Assembly: GCA_964626755.1 (NCBI GenBank)
Contig: CAZVGO010000017.1
Coordinates: forward strand, 24,656-88,655
Length of the DNA stretch: 64,000 nt
DNA from: JACDAV01 sp964626755
Lineage (GTDB): Bacteria > Chloroflexota > Limnocylindria > Limnocylindrales > CSP1-4
Reading direction: 5' to 3'
Shown in pieces: positions 43,342-51,332 of this stretch (position 1 is its first letter; every line of letters begins with the position of its first letter). The notes under the pieces were generated by a model, which was not told the DNA's origin, made no database searches, and was given only the letters and a program-made list of their open reading frames with translations. The position numbers and the translations under genes are program-made.

Positions 43342-45018
43342 ATGACGATCACCCGGGGAGCCGGACGGAGCCTGCCGGTTCTTGACCTCCTGCCACCGGG
43401 CCTGCCGACCGCGGGCCGGCCGGCCGTGAGCGGCGACTCGCGCGTCGAGGAGTACCGACCGGAGAGCCCCGCGCTGCCGAGCTTCTTCGTCTGGACGCTC
43501 GGCTGCCAGATGAACCGGAGCGACTCGGAGGAGATGGCGGGCCGGCTCCTGGCCGCCGGATGCGCGGAGGCCGATGCGCTCGAGGCGGCGGACCTCGTCG
43601 TGATCAACAGCTGCGCGATCCGGGAGGCCGCGGAGCAGAAGGTCATCGGCCGGCAGGGGCATCTGGCCCGCCTCAAGGCCGCCAATCCGGCGCTCCGCGT
43701 CGTGCTCACGGGCTGCTCGGTCCGCGAGCCGGACCGGGCGGGGCTGCGCAGGCGCTACCCCTCGGTCGACCTGTTCCTCCGGCCAGACGAGGAACCGGAG
43801 CTCGTCGACCGCCTCGGCCTCGCCTCCGCCCAGGCGCCGATCGGCCTGATCGGCGCCACGACGCGCGTCGGCGCGACGACGCGGGTGGGCCGCTCGGTCG
43901 TCGGCGTCGCCGACCGCCTCGCGGCGACCCGGGCTGCGGCCGTCGGCGCGGGCTCGGTCGCTCGCGAGTCGGCGATCAGCGCGTGGCTGCCGATCGTCTA
44001 CGGCTGCGACAAGACGTGCACGTACTGCATCGTTCCGTTCAGCCGCGGGCCCGAGCGGAGCCGCCCGTTCGACGAGATCCTCGCCGAGGCGGCGTCCCTC
44101 GCCAGCGCGGGCTACCGCGAGGTCACGCTCCTCGGCCAGAACGTCAACTCGTTCGGCCACGACCTGCCGGCCGAGGCCCGCTTCGGGCACATCGCCACCG
44201 AGCGCTGGGCGGGGCGGCGACTCGATCTCGGCTCGCGGCCGGACCTGGCCGAGCTGATCCGATCGATCGACGGCCTCCGGACCGCCGACGGGCGGCCGGC
44301 GATCCCGCGGCTGCGATTCGTGACGAGCCACCCGTGGGACCTGTCCGACCGGCTCATCGCGGCGATGGCCGACTGCCCGTCGGTCTGCGAGCACCTCCAC
44401 CTGCCGGTCCAGTCGGGCGACGACGCCGTCCTCCGGCGGATGGGGCGCCAGTACACGGTGGAGCACTACCTCGAGCGATTGGCCGCGCTGCGGGATGCCG
44501 TTCCCGGCATCTCCATCTCGACCGACGTCATCGTCGGGTTCTGCGGCGAGACCGAAGCGCAGTTTGAGGCGACGCTCCGGCTGCTCGAGACCGTCGGCTA
44601 CGACCAGGTGTTCGCCGCCGCGTACTCGCCGCGTCCGGGGACGCCGGCCACGAAGCTGCCGGACGACGTCCCGGCCGATGAGAAGCGGCGCCGGCTGAAC
44701 GAGCTCCTTGCCCGCCAGGAGGCGATCGGCCTCGAGCGGAATCGGGCGTGGCTCGGGCGCGACGTCGAGGTGCTCGTCGATACCGTGGTCGCTCCCCGGT
44801 CGCATGACCACGAGCCCGAGCACGAGCACGGGCACGAGGACGGGGCGGGGGAGGGGAGACCGGGGATCCCGGCGGGGCACGTCCGGCTGTCCGGTCGGAC
44901 ACGCCACAACCGGCTCGTCCATCTCGCCGGCGATCCCGGTCTCGTGGCGCGCGTCGCGACCGTGCGCGTCGAGCACGCCGGCCCGTATTCGCTCAGGGGC
45001 AGCTTGCGCACGACGTGA
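43342..45018 (+). CDS. miaB: tRNA-2-methylthio-N6-dimethylallyladenosine synthase
   Basis: 558 residues, about 100 longer than E. coli MiaB. The UPF0004 domain (WTLGCQMNRSDSEEMAGRL, then INSCAIREAAEQK and LTGCSVREPD) holds the auxiliary cluster Cys. The radical SAM domain has CDKTCTYCIVPFSRGPERSRP and the TRAM domain ends the protein. Extra length comes from a duplicated ATTRVG near residues 172-183, an insertion around 290-300, and a His/Glu-rich insert (HDHEPEHEHGHED, about residue 489) within the TRAM region. It adds the 2-methylthio group to ms2i6A37 and is coupled to miaA. Confidence 0.94.
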   Translation: MTITRGAGRSLPVLDLLPPGLPTAGRPAVSGDSRVEEYRPESPALPSFFVWTLGCQMNRSDSEEMAGRLLAAGCAEADALEAADLVVINSCAIREAAEQKVIGRQGHLARLKAANPALRVVLTGCSVREPDRAGLRRRYPSVDLFLRPDEEPELVDRLGLASAQAPIGLIGATTRVGATTRVGRSVVGVADRLAATRAAAVGAGSVARESAISAWLPIVYGCDKTCTYCIVPFSRGPERSRPFDEILAEAASLASAGYREVTLLGQNVNSFGHDLPAEARFGHIATERWAGRRLDLGSRPDLAELIRSIDGLRTADGRPAIPRLRFVTSHPWDLSDRLIAAMADCPSVCEHLHLPVQSGDDAVLRRMGRQYTVEHYLERLAALRDAVPGISISTDVIVGFCGETEAQFEATLRLLETVGYDQVFAAAYSPRPGTPATKLPDDVPADEKRRRLNELLARQEAIGLERNRAWLGRDVEVLVDTVVAPRSHDHEPEHEHGHEDGAGEGRPGIPAGHVRLSGRTRHNRLVHLAGDPGLVARVATVRVEHAGPYSLRGSLRTT

Positions 45019-45950
45019 CCCCGGCACCGCCACTGCTCGTGATCGCGGGTGCGACCGCGACCGGCAAGACCGGCCTCGCGCTCCACGTCGCGGATGCGCT
45101 TCGGGGCGACGGCCACGCCCCCGAGATCATCTCGGCCGATTCGCGCCAGGTCTACCGCGGCCTGGACATCGGAACCGCGAAGGTCTCGCCCGCCGACCGG
45201 GAGCGGGTTCCGCACCATGGACTCGACCTCGTCGACCCCGACGAGCCCTTCTCGGTCGCCGACTTTGCGACGCACGCTCGGCGCGCCCTGGCCGAGATCG
45301 GGCAGAGCGGCGGGCCGGCGATCCTCGTCGGCGGGACCGGGCTCTACCTCCGGGCCGTCGCCCGCGGCCTCGACACCGACGAGCTGCCGCACGACGCCGT
45401 GGTCCGGGCGCGGGTCGAGGCAGAGCTCATCGCCGGCGGGCTGCCGGCCGCGGCCGGTCGCCTCGCGATCATCGCTCCGACCCTGGCCGCGCGGACCGAC
45501 CTGCGCAACCCACGGCGGGTCGCACGAGCGCTCGAGATCGCCGAGCTGCGCGGCGACGCGCCCCAGCCGCAGCCACGCGGCTACCCGGGCCCGGTCGCCT
45601 GGCTGGGCCTGTCCGTCGACCCGGCCACGCACCGCCGCTGGATCGCCGCCCGTGCCCGCGCCCAGTTCGAGGCGGGCCTGCTCGACGAGGCGCGCGCCCT
45701 CCGCGAGCGGTACGACCCGGCCCTGCCCGCGTTCAGCGCGATCGGCTACCGGGAGGCCTGGGCCGTCCTCGACGGAACGATGACGCCGGACGAGGCGATT
45801 GCCGAGGACGCCCGCCGGAACGTCGCGTTCGCGAAGCGCCAGCGAACGTGGTTCCGGGCCGAGGCGGACGTTCGCTGGCTCGACGCAACCGCCGCTCCGG
45901 AGCAGGCGGCCCTCGATGCCGTCCGGAAGTGGCTTCGCGATTTCGCTTGA
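45015..45950 (+). CDS. miaA: tRNA dimethylallyltransferase
   Basis: 311 residues from GTG 45015, overlapping the miaB stop as GTGA. P-loop LLVIAGATATGKTGLALHVA, substrate motifs ISADSRQVYRGLDIGTAKVS and ILVGGTGLYLRAVARGL, then NPRRVARALEI, SAIGYREAW and the C-terminal FAKRQRTWFRAEADVRWLD. It prenylates A37, the substrate for MiaB; having the two as a coupled pair fits the pathway order. Confidence 0.96.
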   Translation: MTPAPPLLVIAGATATGKTGLALHVADALRGDGHAPEIISADSRQVYRGLDIGTAKVSPADRERVPHHGLDLVDPDEPFSVADFATHARRALAEIGQSGGPAILVGGTGLYLRAVARGLDTDELPHDAVVRARVEAELIAGGLPAAAGRLAIIAPTLAARTDLRNPRRVARALEIAELRGDAPQPQPRGYPGPVAWLGLSVDPATHRRWIAARARAQFEAGLLDEARALRERYDPALPAFSAIGYREAWAVLDGTMTPDEAIAEDARRNVAFAKRQRTWFRAEADVRWLDATAAPEQAALDAVRKWLRDFA

Positions 45951-46028
45951 CAGCGAGACCGCCGCCCGGCCTACCATCACGGCGAGGGCCGGCTGTGGGG
46001 GGCAGACGGCAGAGGGAGGAGCGCGCGC

Positions 46029-46973
46029 GTGCCCGATCGATGCCGCGTCTGCGGTGAGCCGGCGACTCACGTCGTCGGGGTGCACCACTACTGCGAGCGC
46101 CATCGCGACCGCGCCACCCGGCGCCTCGGGTCGCTCTGGAAGGTCGATCTGCTGTCGGTCGGCGCCCTCGTCGGCCTCGTCGTGGTGGTCTACCTGCTCG
46201 ACGCGCTGCTCCAGCCCAGGCTCGAAGGGGTTGCCCTGGCGCTCGCCGGGCTCCTCCTCGCGATCGTCCCGGCCGCGATCTGGCTGTCGTTCTTCTACCG
46301 CCGCGATCACCGCGAGCCCGAGCCCCGGACGATGGTCCTCGGGGTGGCCGTGCTCGGCGCGCTCGTCGGCTCGGCGATCGTCATCCCGCTCCTCCGCGAC
46401 GTGCTCGACGTTGGCACGCGACTCACGGACTCACCGCTGACGTTCCTCATCGGCTCGATTCTCGTGGTCGGCGTCATCCAGGAATTCGCCAAGTACCTGA
46501 CGCTCCGCCTGTCGGTCTACCAGTCGGACGAGTTCGACGAGCGCGCAGACGGGATCGTCTACGCCAGCGCTGCCGGCGTCGGCATGGCGGTTGCGCTCAA
46601 TGTCGCGTTCGTCGTCGAGTCCGGCGGGGTCGACCTCGGGTCGGCGGCGATCCGGGTGGTCGTCACCTCGCTCGCCCAGGCGAGCTTCGCGGCGATCGTC
46701 GGCTACTTCCTCGCTCGCCAGAAGCTCGAGCTGCGTCCCGTGTGGTGGATGCCCCTCGGGATCATGATCGCGGCGACGCTCGACGGCGTGTTCACGTTCT
46801 TGCGCGGGACGGTGACCGTCGGTGGGATCGGCACGGGCGGCTTCCAGCTCGGGCCGTGGATCGGTCTCGCCCTCGCGGCCGCGCTGGCACTCGGCGTGAC
46901 CTATGCCCTGACGGCGCTGATCCGGCGCGAGTTCGCGGCCCCGGTCGCGGGCGCCGAGGCGGGCCCGGCATGA
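46029..46973 (+). CDS. PrsW-family membrane protein, motif-degenerate
   Basis: 314 residues. A short zinc-ribbon-like N-terminus (CRVCGEP...HHYCERH) precedes about eight hydrophobic segments. RRDHREPEP, the glutamate helix (IQEFAKYLTLRL) and DGIVYASAAGVG mark it as PrsW/RsiW-protease related. In active PrsW the helix motif is EExxK and a later helix carries His. Here the first Glu is Gln (QEFAK) and the His position appears to be Gln (LAQASFAAIVGY), so proteolysis may be lost. It overlaps the downstream protease gene by four bases. Confidence 0.78.
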   Translation: MPDRCRVCGEPATHVVGVHHYCERHRDRATRRLGSLWKVDLLSVGALVGLVVVVYLLDALLQPRLEGVALALAGLLLAIVPAAIWLSFFYRRDHREPEPRTMVLGVAVLGALVGSAIVIPLLRDVLDVGTRLTDSPLTFLIGSILVVGVIQEFAKYLTLRLSVYQSDEFDERADGIVYASAAGVGMAVALNVAFVVESGGVDLGSAAIRVVVTSLAQASFAAIVGYFLARQKLELRPVWWMPLGIMIAATLDGVFTFLRGTVTVGGIGTGGFQLGPWIGLALAAALALGVTYALTALIRREFAAPVAGAEAGPA

Positions 46974-49039
46974 CCGCGATCGCGGTTGCCCGCCGTCCCG
47001 ACGCCCGGGCGGAGTGGCAGTCGTTCCTTGCTGTCGTCGCGACGGCGATCATCGCGGTCGCGGCCGGCCTCGCGTTGCTCGCCGCGACGGACCACCCGAG
47101 CCGGCGCGTCGACCGGGATGGTGTCGGGGCGGATGTCCCGGCCGGCTGGATCCTCACCGAGCCCATCGGGGACCTCCTCTTCAGCGCGTTCGACCCGCTC
47201 GAGCCGGATCGCCGCTACACGGTGGCGGCTGTCCCTGCAGGCGGCGGCACGCCGGAGGACGTAGCCCGGTCGAGGCTCTCGGAACGCAGTCCGCTCCTCC
47301 CCGGGTTCGCCATTCTCGAGAACGGGCCGGCAGCGATCGGCGATGTTGCAACACACCGTCTGCGATACACGTTCGCAACCGGGGTCGGTGGCTCGGGTGA
47401 GCTCGTCGAGGTCCGGGAGGATTACCTCGCAGATGGCGTACGGGTCCTCGTCGTTGGGCTCGAGGCTCCTCGCGACGGGTTCCCCGCTGATGAGGCCGCG
47501 TTCGATCAGTTCGCCCGCCAGGTCGCTGCCGGTCGCTCCGCGGCTGGGGCCGCCCCGCGGACCGGCGTGAGAAACGACGGCCGGGCACTCGTTGCCTCGG
47601 CAGCCGGGCCGGCTCGACCGCCTATCGCGGCTCCGGCGGCCGCCGCCGACCTCGTAGACGCGACCGTGCAGATCTTCACGCTGCGGACGGCCGGCGACCC
47701 CTCGAGCGCCGACGGTTGGGGCTCGGGGACGATCATCTCGGCGGATGGGCTCATCCTCACCAACGCCCATGTCGCGAGGCCCAACGCGGGAGGGCTCGGC
47801 GTCCAGACGAGTGATCCCACGCCGCGGCTCGACCCGGCCGACCTTGTCGTCGCGGTGGTCGGGGACGATGCCCAACCGGCCGTCCCTCGCTACTTCGCAT
47901 CCGTGGTCGCGGCCGACGGCTACCTCGATGCCGCTCTCATCCGGATCGATCGCACGATCGATGGCGTGCCGATCGCGCCGGGCAGCGTCAACCTGCCGTT
48001 CCTCCCGATGGGCGACTCCGATGCGCTCTCTGTGGGCGACGACCTGACGATCGTCGGCTTTCCGGGGATCGGCCTCGACACGATCAGCCTCAGCGCCGGG
48101 AAGTTGTCCGGTTACCTCGGCGACCCCCGCATCGGCGACCGGGCCTGGATGAAGACCGATGCGGTCATCAGCCAGGGGAATTCGGGCGGGCTCGCTGCGA
48201 ACGCGGCGGACGAGCTCGTCGGCCTGCCGACCTGGGTCCTCGGTGAGGATCTTGGCGGCTACTCGTTCATCCGGCCGATGGCGCTCATCCGCCCCATGGT
48301 CGACGACGCCCTCGCCGGACGGCCGTCGCTCGACAGCCGCTACTCGGTCGCCTCGACCGGCACCGAGGAGTTCACCTTCGACACCTGGAGCGAGCCTGTC
48401 TCGGACTGCCAGTCGCCCGTTCCCCTGTCGACCTACCCGAGCGGGACCCGCGAGATCACGGCCGTCTTCGACTACGCCGGAGTGGCCGATGGCGAGGACC
48501 TCCTCAGACAGTGGTCGATCAACGGCGAGCCCGTCCTCCGCGGGATCCTCCAGTTTCCTTCAGGGACCACTGGAGCCGAGGGCTGCTACCGAGAGGCCCT
48601 CAGCCTCGACCGTGGGCTGCCCGATGGCACCTACACGGTCGATCTGTTCGTCGGCGCGACGCTCCGGCGGGTTGCCTCGGCCACGACGGCGGTCGGCGCC
48701 GCGACGGCTACGCCAGGTCAGGCGGGGGGCTCGACCGTCTTTGGTCGGGTCGTCGACGTCGACAGCGGCCAGCCCATATCGGGTGCCGTGATCTTCGTCC
48801 TCAAGCCGGGTACAGACCCGGCCGCGTGGGCGCAGAACCCCGACACCCTTGCCCTTGTCAGCTTCGGCGAGTCCGCTGCGGACGGCACCTTTGCGCTCCG
48901 AGCCCTGACCGGCGGGACTTCGTACCCGGTGCTCGTCGTCGCCGAGGGCTACTACGCGGTGACCGGCGGGATCGGTCCTGTCCCCGAGGGTGAGAGCGGC
49001 CTGGCCGGGGACGTCGCGCTGCTGCGGGCCGGACCCTAG
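46970..49039 (+). CDS. Membrane-anchored trypsin-like (S1C) serine protease with C-terminal beta-sandwich
   Basis: 689 residues from ATG 46970 (ATGA overlap). One N-terminal membrane helix (about 18-40) is followed by an extracytoplasmic domain of unclear family (about 55-185) and the protease. The protease triad is intact: His in ILTNAHV (about residue 264), Asp in DAALIRID, Ser in QGNSGG. The C-terminal third has an Ig-like region and a carboxypeptidase-regulatory-like fold (TVFGRVVDVDSGQPISGAVIFV). No PDZ domain is evident. Translational coupling to a PrsW-like protein suggests a joint membrane stress or processing role. Confidence 0.82.
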   Translation: MTAIAVARRPDARAEWQSFLAVVATAIIAVAAGLALLAATDHPSRRVDRDGVGADVPAGWILTEPIGDLLFSAFDPLEPDRRYTVAAVPAGGGTPEDVARSRLSERSPLLPGFAILENGPAAIGDVATHRLRYTFATGVGGSGELVEVREDYLADGVRVLVVGLEAPRDGFPADEAAFDQFARQVAAGRSAAGAAPRTGVRNDGRALVASAAGPARPPIAAPAAAADLVDATVQIFTLRTAGDPSSADGWGSGTIISADGLILTNAHVARPNAGGLGVQTSDPTPRLDPADLVVAVVGDDAQPAVPRYFASVVAADGYLDAALIRIDRTIDGVPIAPGSVNLPFLPMGDSDALSVGDDLTIVGFPGIGLDTISLSAGKLSGYLGDPRIGDRAWMKTDAVISQGNSGGLAANAADELVGLPTWVLGEDLGGYSFIRPMALIRPMVDDALAGRPSLDSRYSVASTGTEEFTFDTWSEPVSDCQSPVPLSTYPSGTREITAVFDYAGVADGEDLLRQWSINGEPVLRGILQFPSGTTGAEGCYREALSLDRGLPDGTYTVDLFVGATLRRVASATTAVGAATATPGQAGGSTVFGRVVDVDSGQPISGAVIFVLKPGTDPAAWAQNPDTLALVSFGESAADGTFALRALTGGTSYPVLVVAEGYYAVTGGIGPVPEGESGLAGDVALLRAGP

Positions 49040-49078
49040 CCACCACACCCCGCGCCGGGGTGTCCGGGCCGGGGCGGG

Positions 49079-49084
49079 TATCCT
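49079..49084 (+). promoter_or_regulatory. -10 hexamer TATCCT for leaderless hflX
   Basis: TATCCT ends 7 bases before ATG 49092. Confidence 0.5.
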
Positions 49085-49091
49085 TCGGCCG

Positions 49092-50420
49092 ATGCCACGC
49101 CGAACGATGATCGACCTGTCCGCGCCCGTCGAGCGGGCCTTCCTCGTCGCCGTCGACACCGGCTCCGACCAGGGCTGGTCGGCCGAGGATTCGCTCGCCG
49201 AGCTGGCGAGCCTCGCCGTGACCGCCGGGGCGGAGGTCGTCGGAGTGGAGTGGCAGAACCGCCGCCACATCGACCCGAACTGGTACATCGGCAAGGGCAA
49301 GGCGGAGGAGCTCGTCCAGGCGCGAAGCGAGACCGGCTTCGACGTTCTCGTCGCGGACGACGAGCTGTCGCCCGCCCAGCAGAAGGCGCTCGAGAGCGTC
49401 CTCCGGGTCAAGGTCATCGACCGGAGCCGGCTGATCCTCGACATCTTCGCCCAGCATGCCCGGACCCACGAGGGCCGCCTCCAGGTCGAGCTCGCCCAGC
49501 TCGAGTACCAGCTGCCCCGGCTCACCCGGCTGTGGACCCACCTGTCGCGGACCGGCGGCGGGATCGGGACGCGCGGCCCCGGCGAGTCGCAGCTCGAGAC
49601 GGACCGGCGGATCATCCGCGACCGGATCAAGAAGATGAAGGAGCGGGTCGAGCAGGTCCGCCAGCAGCGCGAGACCGCGGCCCGCGGGCGTGACCGCCGG
49701 CTCGTCCCGACGGTCGGCATCGTCGGCTACACGAACTCCGGCAAGTCGACGCTGCTCAACGCGCTCGTCGGGAGCGAGGTCGCGCTGGCGGAGGACAAGC
49801 TGTTCGCGACGCTCGACCCGACCTCGCGCCAGGTGAAGCTGGGCGACGGCCAGACGGCGATCGTCACCGACACCGTGGGTTTCATCCACAAGCTGCCCCA
49901 CCAGCTCGTCGACGCGTTCCGGGCGACGCTCGAGGAAGTCAACCGGGCGGACGTGCTCATCGAGGTCGTCGACGCGGCCGATCCCCACTTCGCCGAGCAC
50001 CGGCTGACCGTCCAGGCCGTCCTCGACGAGCTCGGAGCCGGCGCAAAGCCGCGGCTCGTCGCGTTCAACAAGGCGGACCTCCTCGCGGCGTCGGCGCGTG
50101 ACGGCGCGGTGCCGGCTCCGGCGATCGGCGGCGCCTGCTTCGTCTCCGCGCTCACGGGCTACGGGATGGACACGCTGCGGGCGGAGACCGCGGCCCTCCT
50201 GGCGTCACTCTGGGTCGACATCGACGTCGCGCTGCCGTACACGGCCGGCGAGCTCCTCGCCCGCGTCCGCGAGCGGGGCACGATCGACATCGACTACCGG
50301 AATCGCGACGTCCGCGTCCACGGCCGGATGGCGCCGGCGCTCGCGAGCGAGCTCGAGGCAGTTGCGGCCCGCTGGGAGGAGTCCCTGCGGAACGGGACGG
50401 AGGCCGGCGCGCCGCCGTGA
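49092..50420 (+). CDS. hflX: Ribosome-splitting GTPase HflX
   Basis: 442 residues from ATG 49092. The HflX N-domain contains the conserved NWYIGKGKAEEL and VLVADDELSPAQQKAL, then the RTGGGIGTRGPGESQLETDRR linker. The G domain has P-loop GYTNSGKSTLLN (about residues 211-222), TLDPTSR, DTVGFI and NKAD. HflX dissociates stalled ribosomes during stress. In-frame sequence upstream of 49092 has no conservation and the -10 placement supports this ATG. Confidence 0.95.
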   Translation: MPRRTMIDLSAPVERAFLVAVDTGSDQGWSAEDSLAELASLAVTAGAEVVGVEWQNRRHIDPNWYIGKGKAEELVQARSETGFDVLVADDELSPAQQKALESVLRVKVIDRSRLILDIFAQHARTHEGRLQVELAQLEYQLPRLTRLWTHLSRTGGGIGTRGPGESQLETDRRIIRDRIKKMKERVEQVRQQRETAARGRDRRLVPTVGIVGYTNSGKSTLLNALVGSEVALAEDKLFATLDPTSRQVKLGDGQTAIVTDTVGFIHKLPHQLVDAFRATLEEVNRADVLIEVVDAADPHFAEHRLTVQAVLDELGAGAKPRLVAFNKADLLAASARDGAVPAPAIGGACFVSALTGYGMDTLRAETAALLASLWVDIDVALPYTAGELLARVRERGTIDIDYRNRDVRVHGRMAPALASELEAVAARWEESLRNGTEAGAPP

Positions 50421-50977
50421 GCGACCTCGTCCGACGGGCCGGTCGGGGCCCCGACGCGACGGGCGCGCTCGTCGTCTGGTCGGTCGCGGAGGGCCGGCGC
50501 GGACGGCGCTGGCGCGAGGTCCGGTCGGTCGCGGCGGGCGGCGTCGTCAGCTCGCTCCTCCTCGAGACCGATCCGGGCGGCCACTTCAGCCACAGCGAGT
50601 TCGCGACCGAGGTGGGGCTGCTCACGTTGCACCCGGAAAGCGACGGGACGATCCACGGCCACGTCGTCACCGCCGACGGGGTCGAGCACGTTGTCGGGCT
50701 GCCGTGGAGTCTGGACGCCGTGCTCCTCATCGATGGCTCGACGGTCGCCGCCGCCGCGGCGGCGCACGGTCTCCGTCACACGATCGGGGCGGGCGCGTCC
50801 GAGTCGCGGCCGGCAGTGTTCGTCGATCTCAGCCTCGCGGTTCGGGCCGCGGACGTGACGATCGAGCGCGCGGGCGAGGACACGTGGCGTCTCGGATCCA
50901 GTGGCGAAGTCGCCGTCGACGACGACGGGCTGCCACTGCTCGCCGGCGCGCGAATCTGGCCGCTGGAGGCGGAGTAG
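50417..50977 (+). CDS. Unrecognised protein coupled to hflX
   Basis: 186 residues from GTG 50417, overlapping the hflX stop as GTGA, so almost certainly co-translated. The sequence is soluble with no membrane segment and looks like a mostly beta protein (LLLETDPGGHFSHSEFATEVGLLTLHPE; VVTADGVEHVVGLPW). There are no Cys and no clear motif. I do not recognise the family. The location suggests a partner of HflX or a lineage-specific translation-linked protein. Confidence 0.7.
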   Translation: MSDLVRRAGRGPDATGALVVWSVAEGRRGRRWREVRSVAAGGVVSSLLLETDPGGHFSHSEFATEVGLLTLHPESDGTIHGHVVTADGVEHVVGLPWSLDAVLLIDGSTVAAAAAAHGLRHTIGAGASESRPAVFVDLSLAVRAADVTIERAGEDTWRLGSSGEVAVDDDGLPLLAGARIWPLEAE

Positions 50978-51332
50978 GGGAGGGGCGGCGCGCGGAATCC
51001 GTCGGTGCGTGGGAACCCTGTGGACAACCCTCGTGAAACGCTCGGAGCAACCCCGAAAATGGTGGATAACCCCCTATCCGAAATGGCCTCGCGGCCCGTA
51101 CAGTAGGTCTTGCCTGAAGGGGCCATGGACCAAACCGGCCGGAGCGACGGTGCTTGCATCGTCGAGTCGGAACGGACGGACCGAGGTTCCTTCGGGCGTT
51201 TCTCTTTCCCCACGAACCGTCGAGCCGCGCGTGTGACTGCGGTCCGCTACCTGCGATGCGGGTTCGAGCCGACTCCCCCCGGACTGGTGAACCTCACGAG
51301 CGCGCGGAGCTAGCTCACCGGGTCGGCTTGGC
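50978..51332. other. 355-bp convergent intergenic region with DnaA-box-like motifs
   Basis: No gene is supported. TGTGGACAA at 51019-51027 is the reverse complement of TTGTCCACA, a DnaA-box form used by high-GC bacteria. GGTGGATAA at 51061-51069 matches TTATCCACA in 8 of 9 positions. A GGTTCGAGCC string near 51267 resembles a tRNA T-arm, but no cloverleaf could be completed. Confidence 0.35.

Noticed and set aside
44790..44880. His-rich stretch considered as a separate small metal-binding gene
   Set aside because: It is in frame with MiaB, with conserved TRAM sequence continuing after it, so it is an insertion, not a gene.
51230..51310. Possible tRNA or tmRNA 3' end (GGTTCGAGCC string)
   Set aside because: The T-stem does not pair properly and no acceptor or anticodon arm could be completed upstream.
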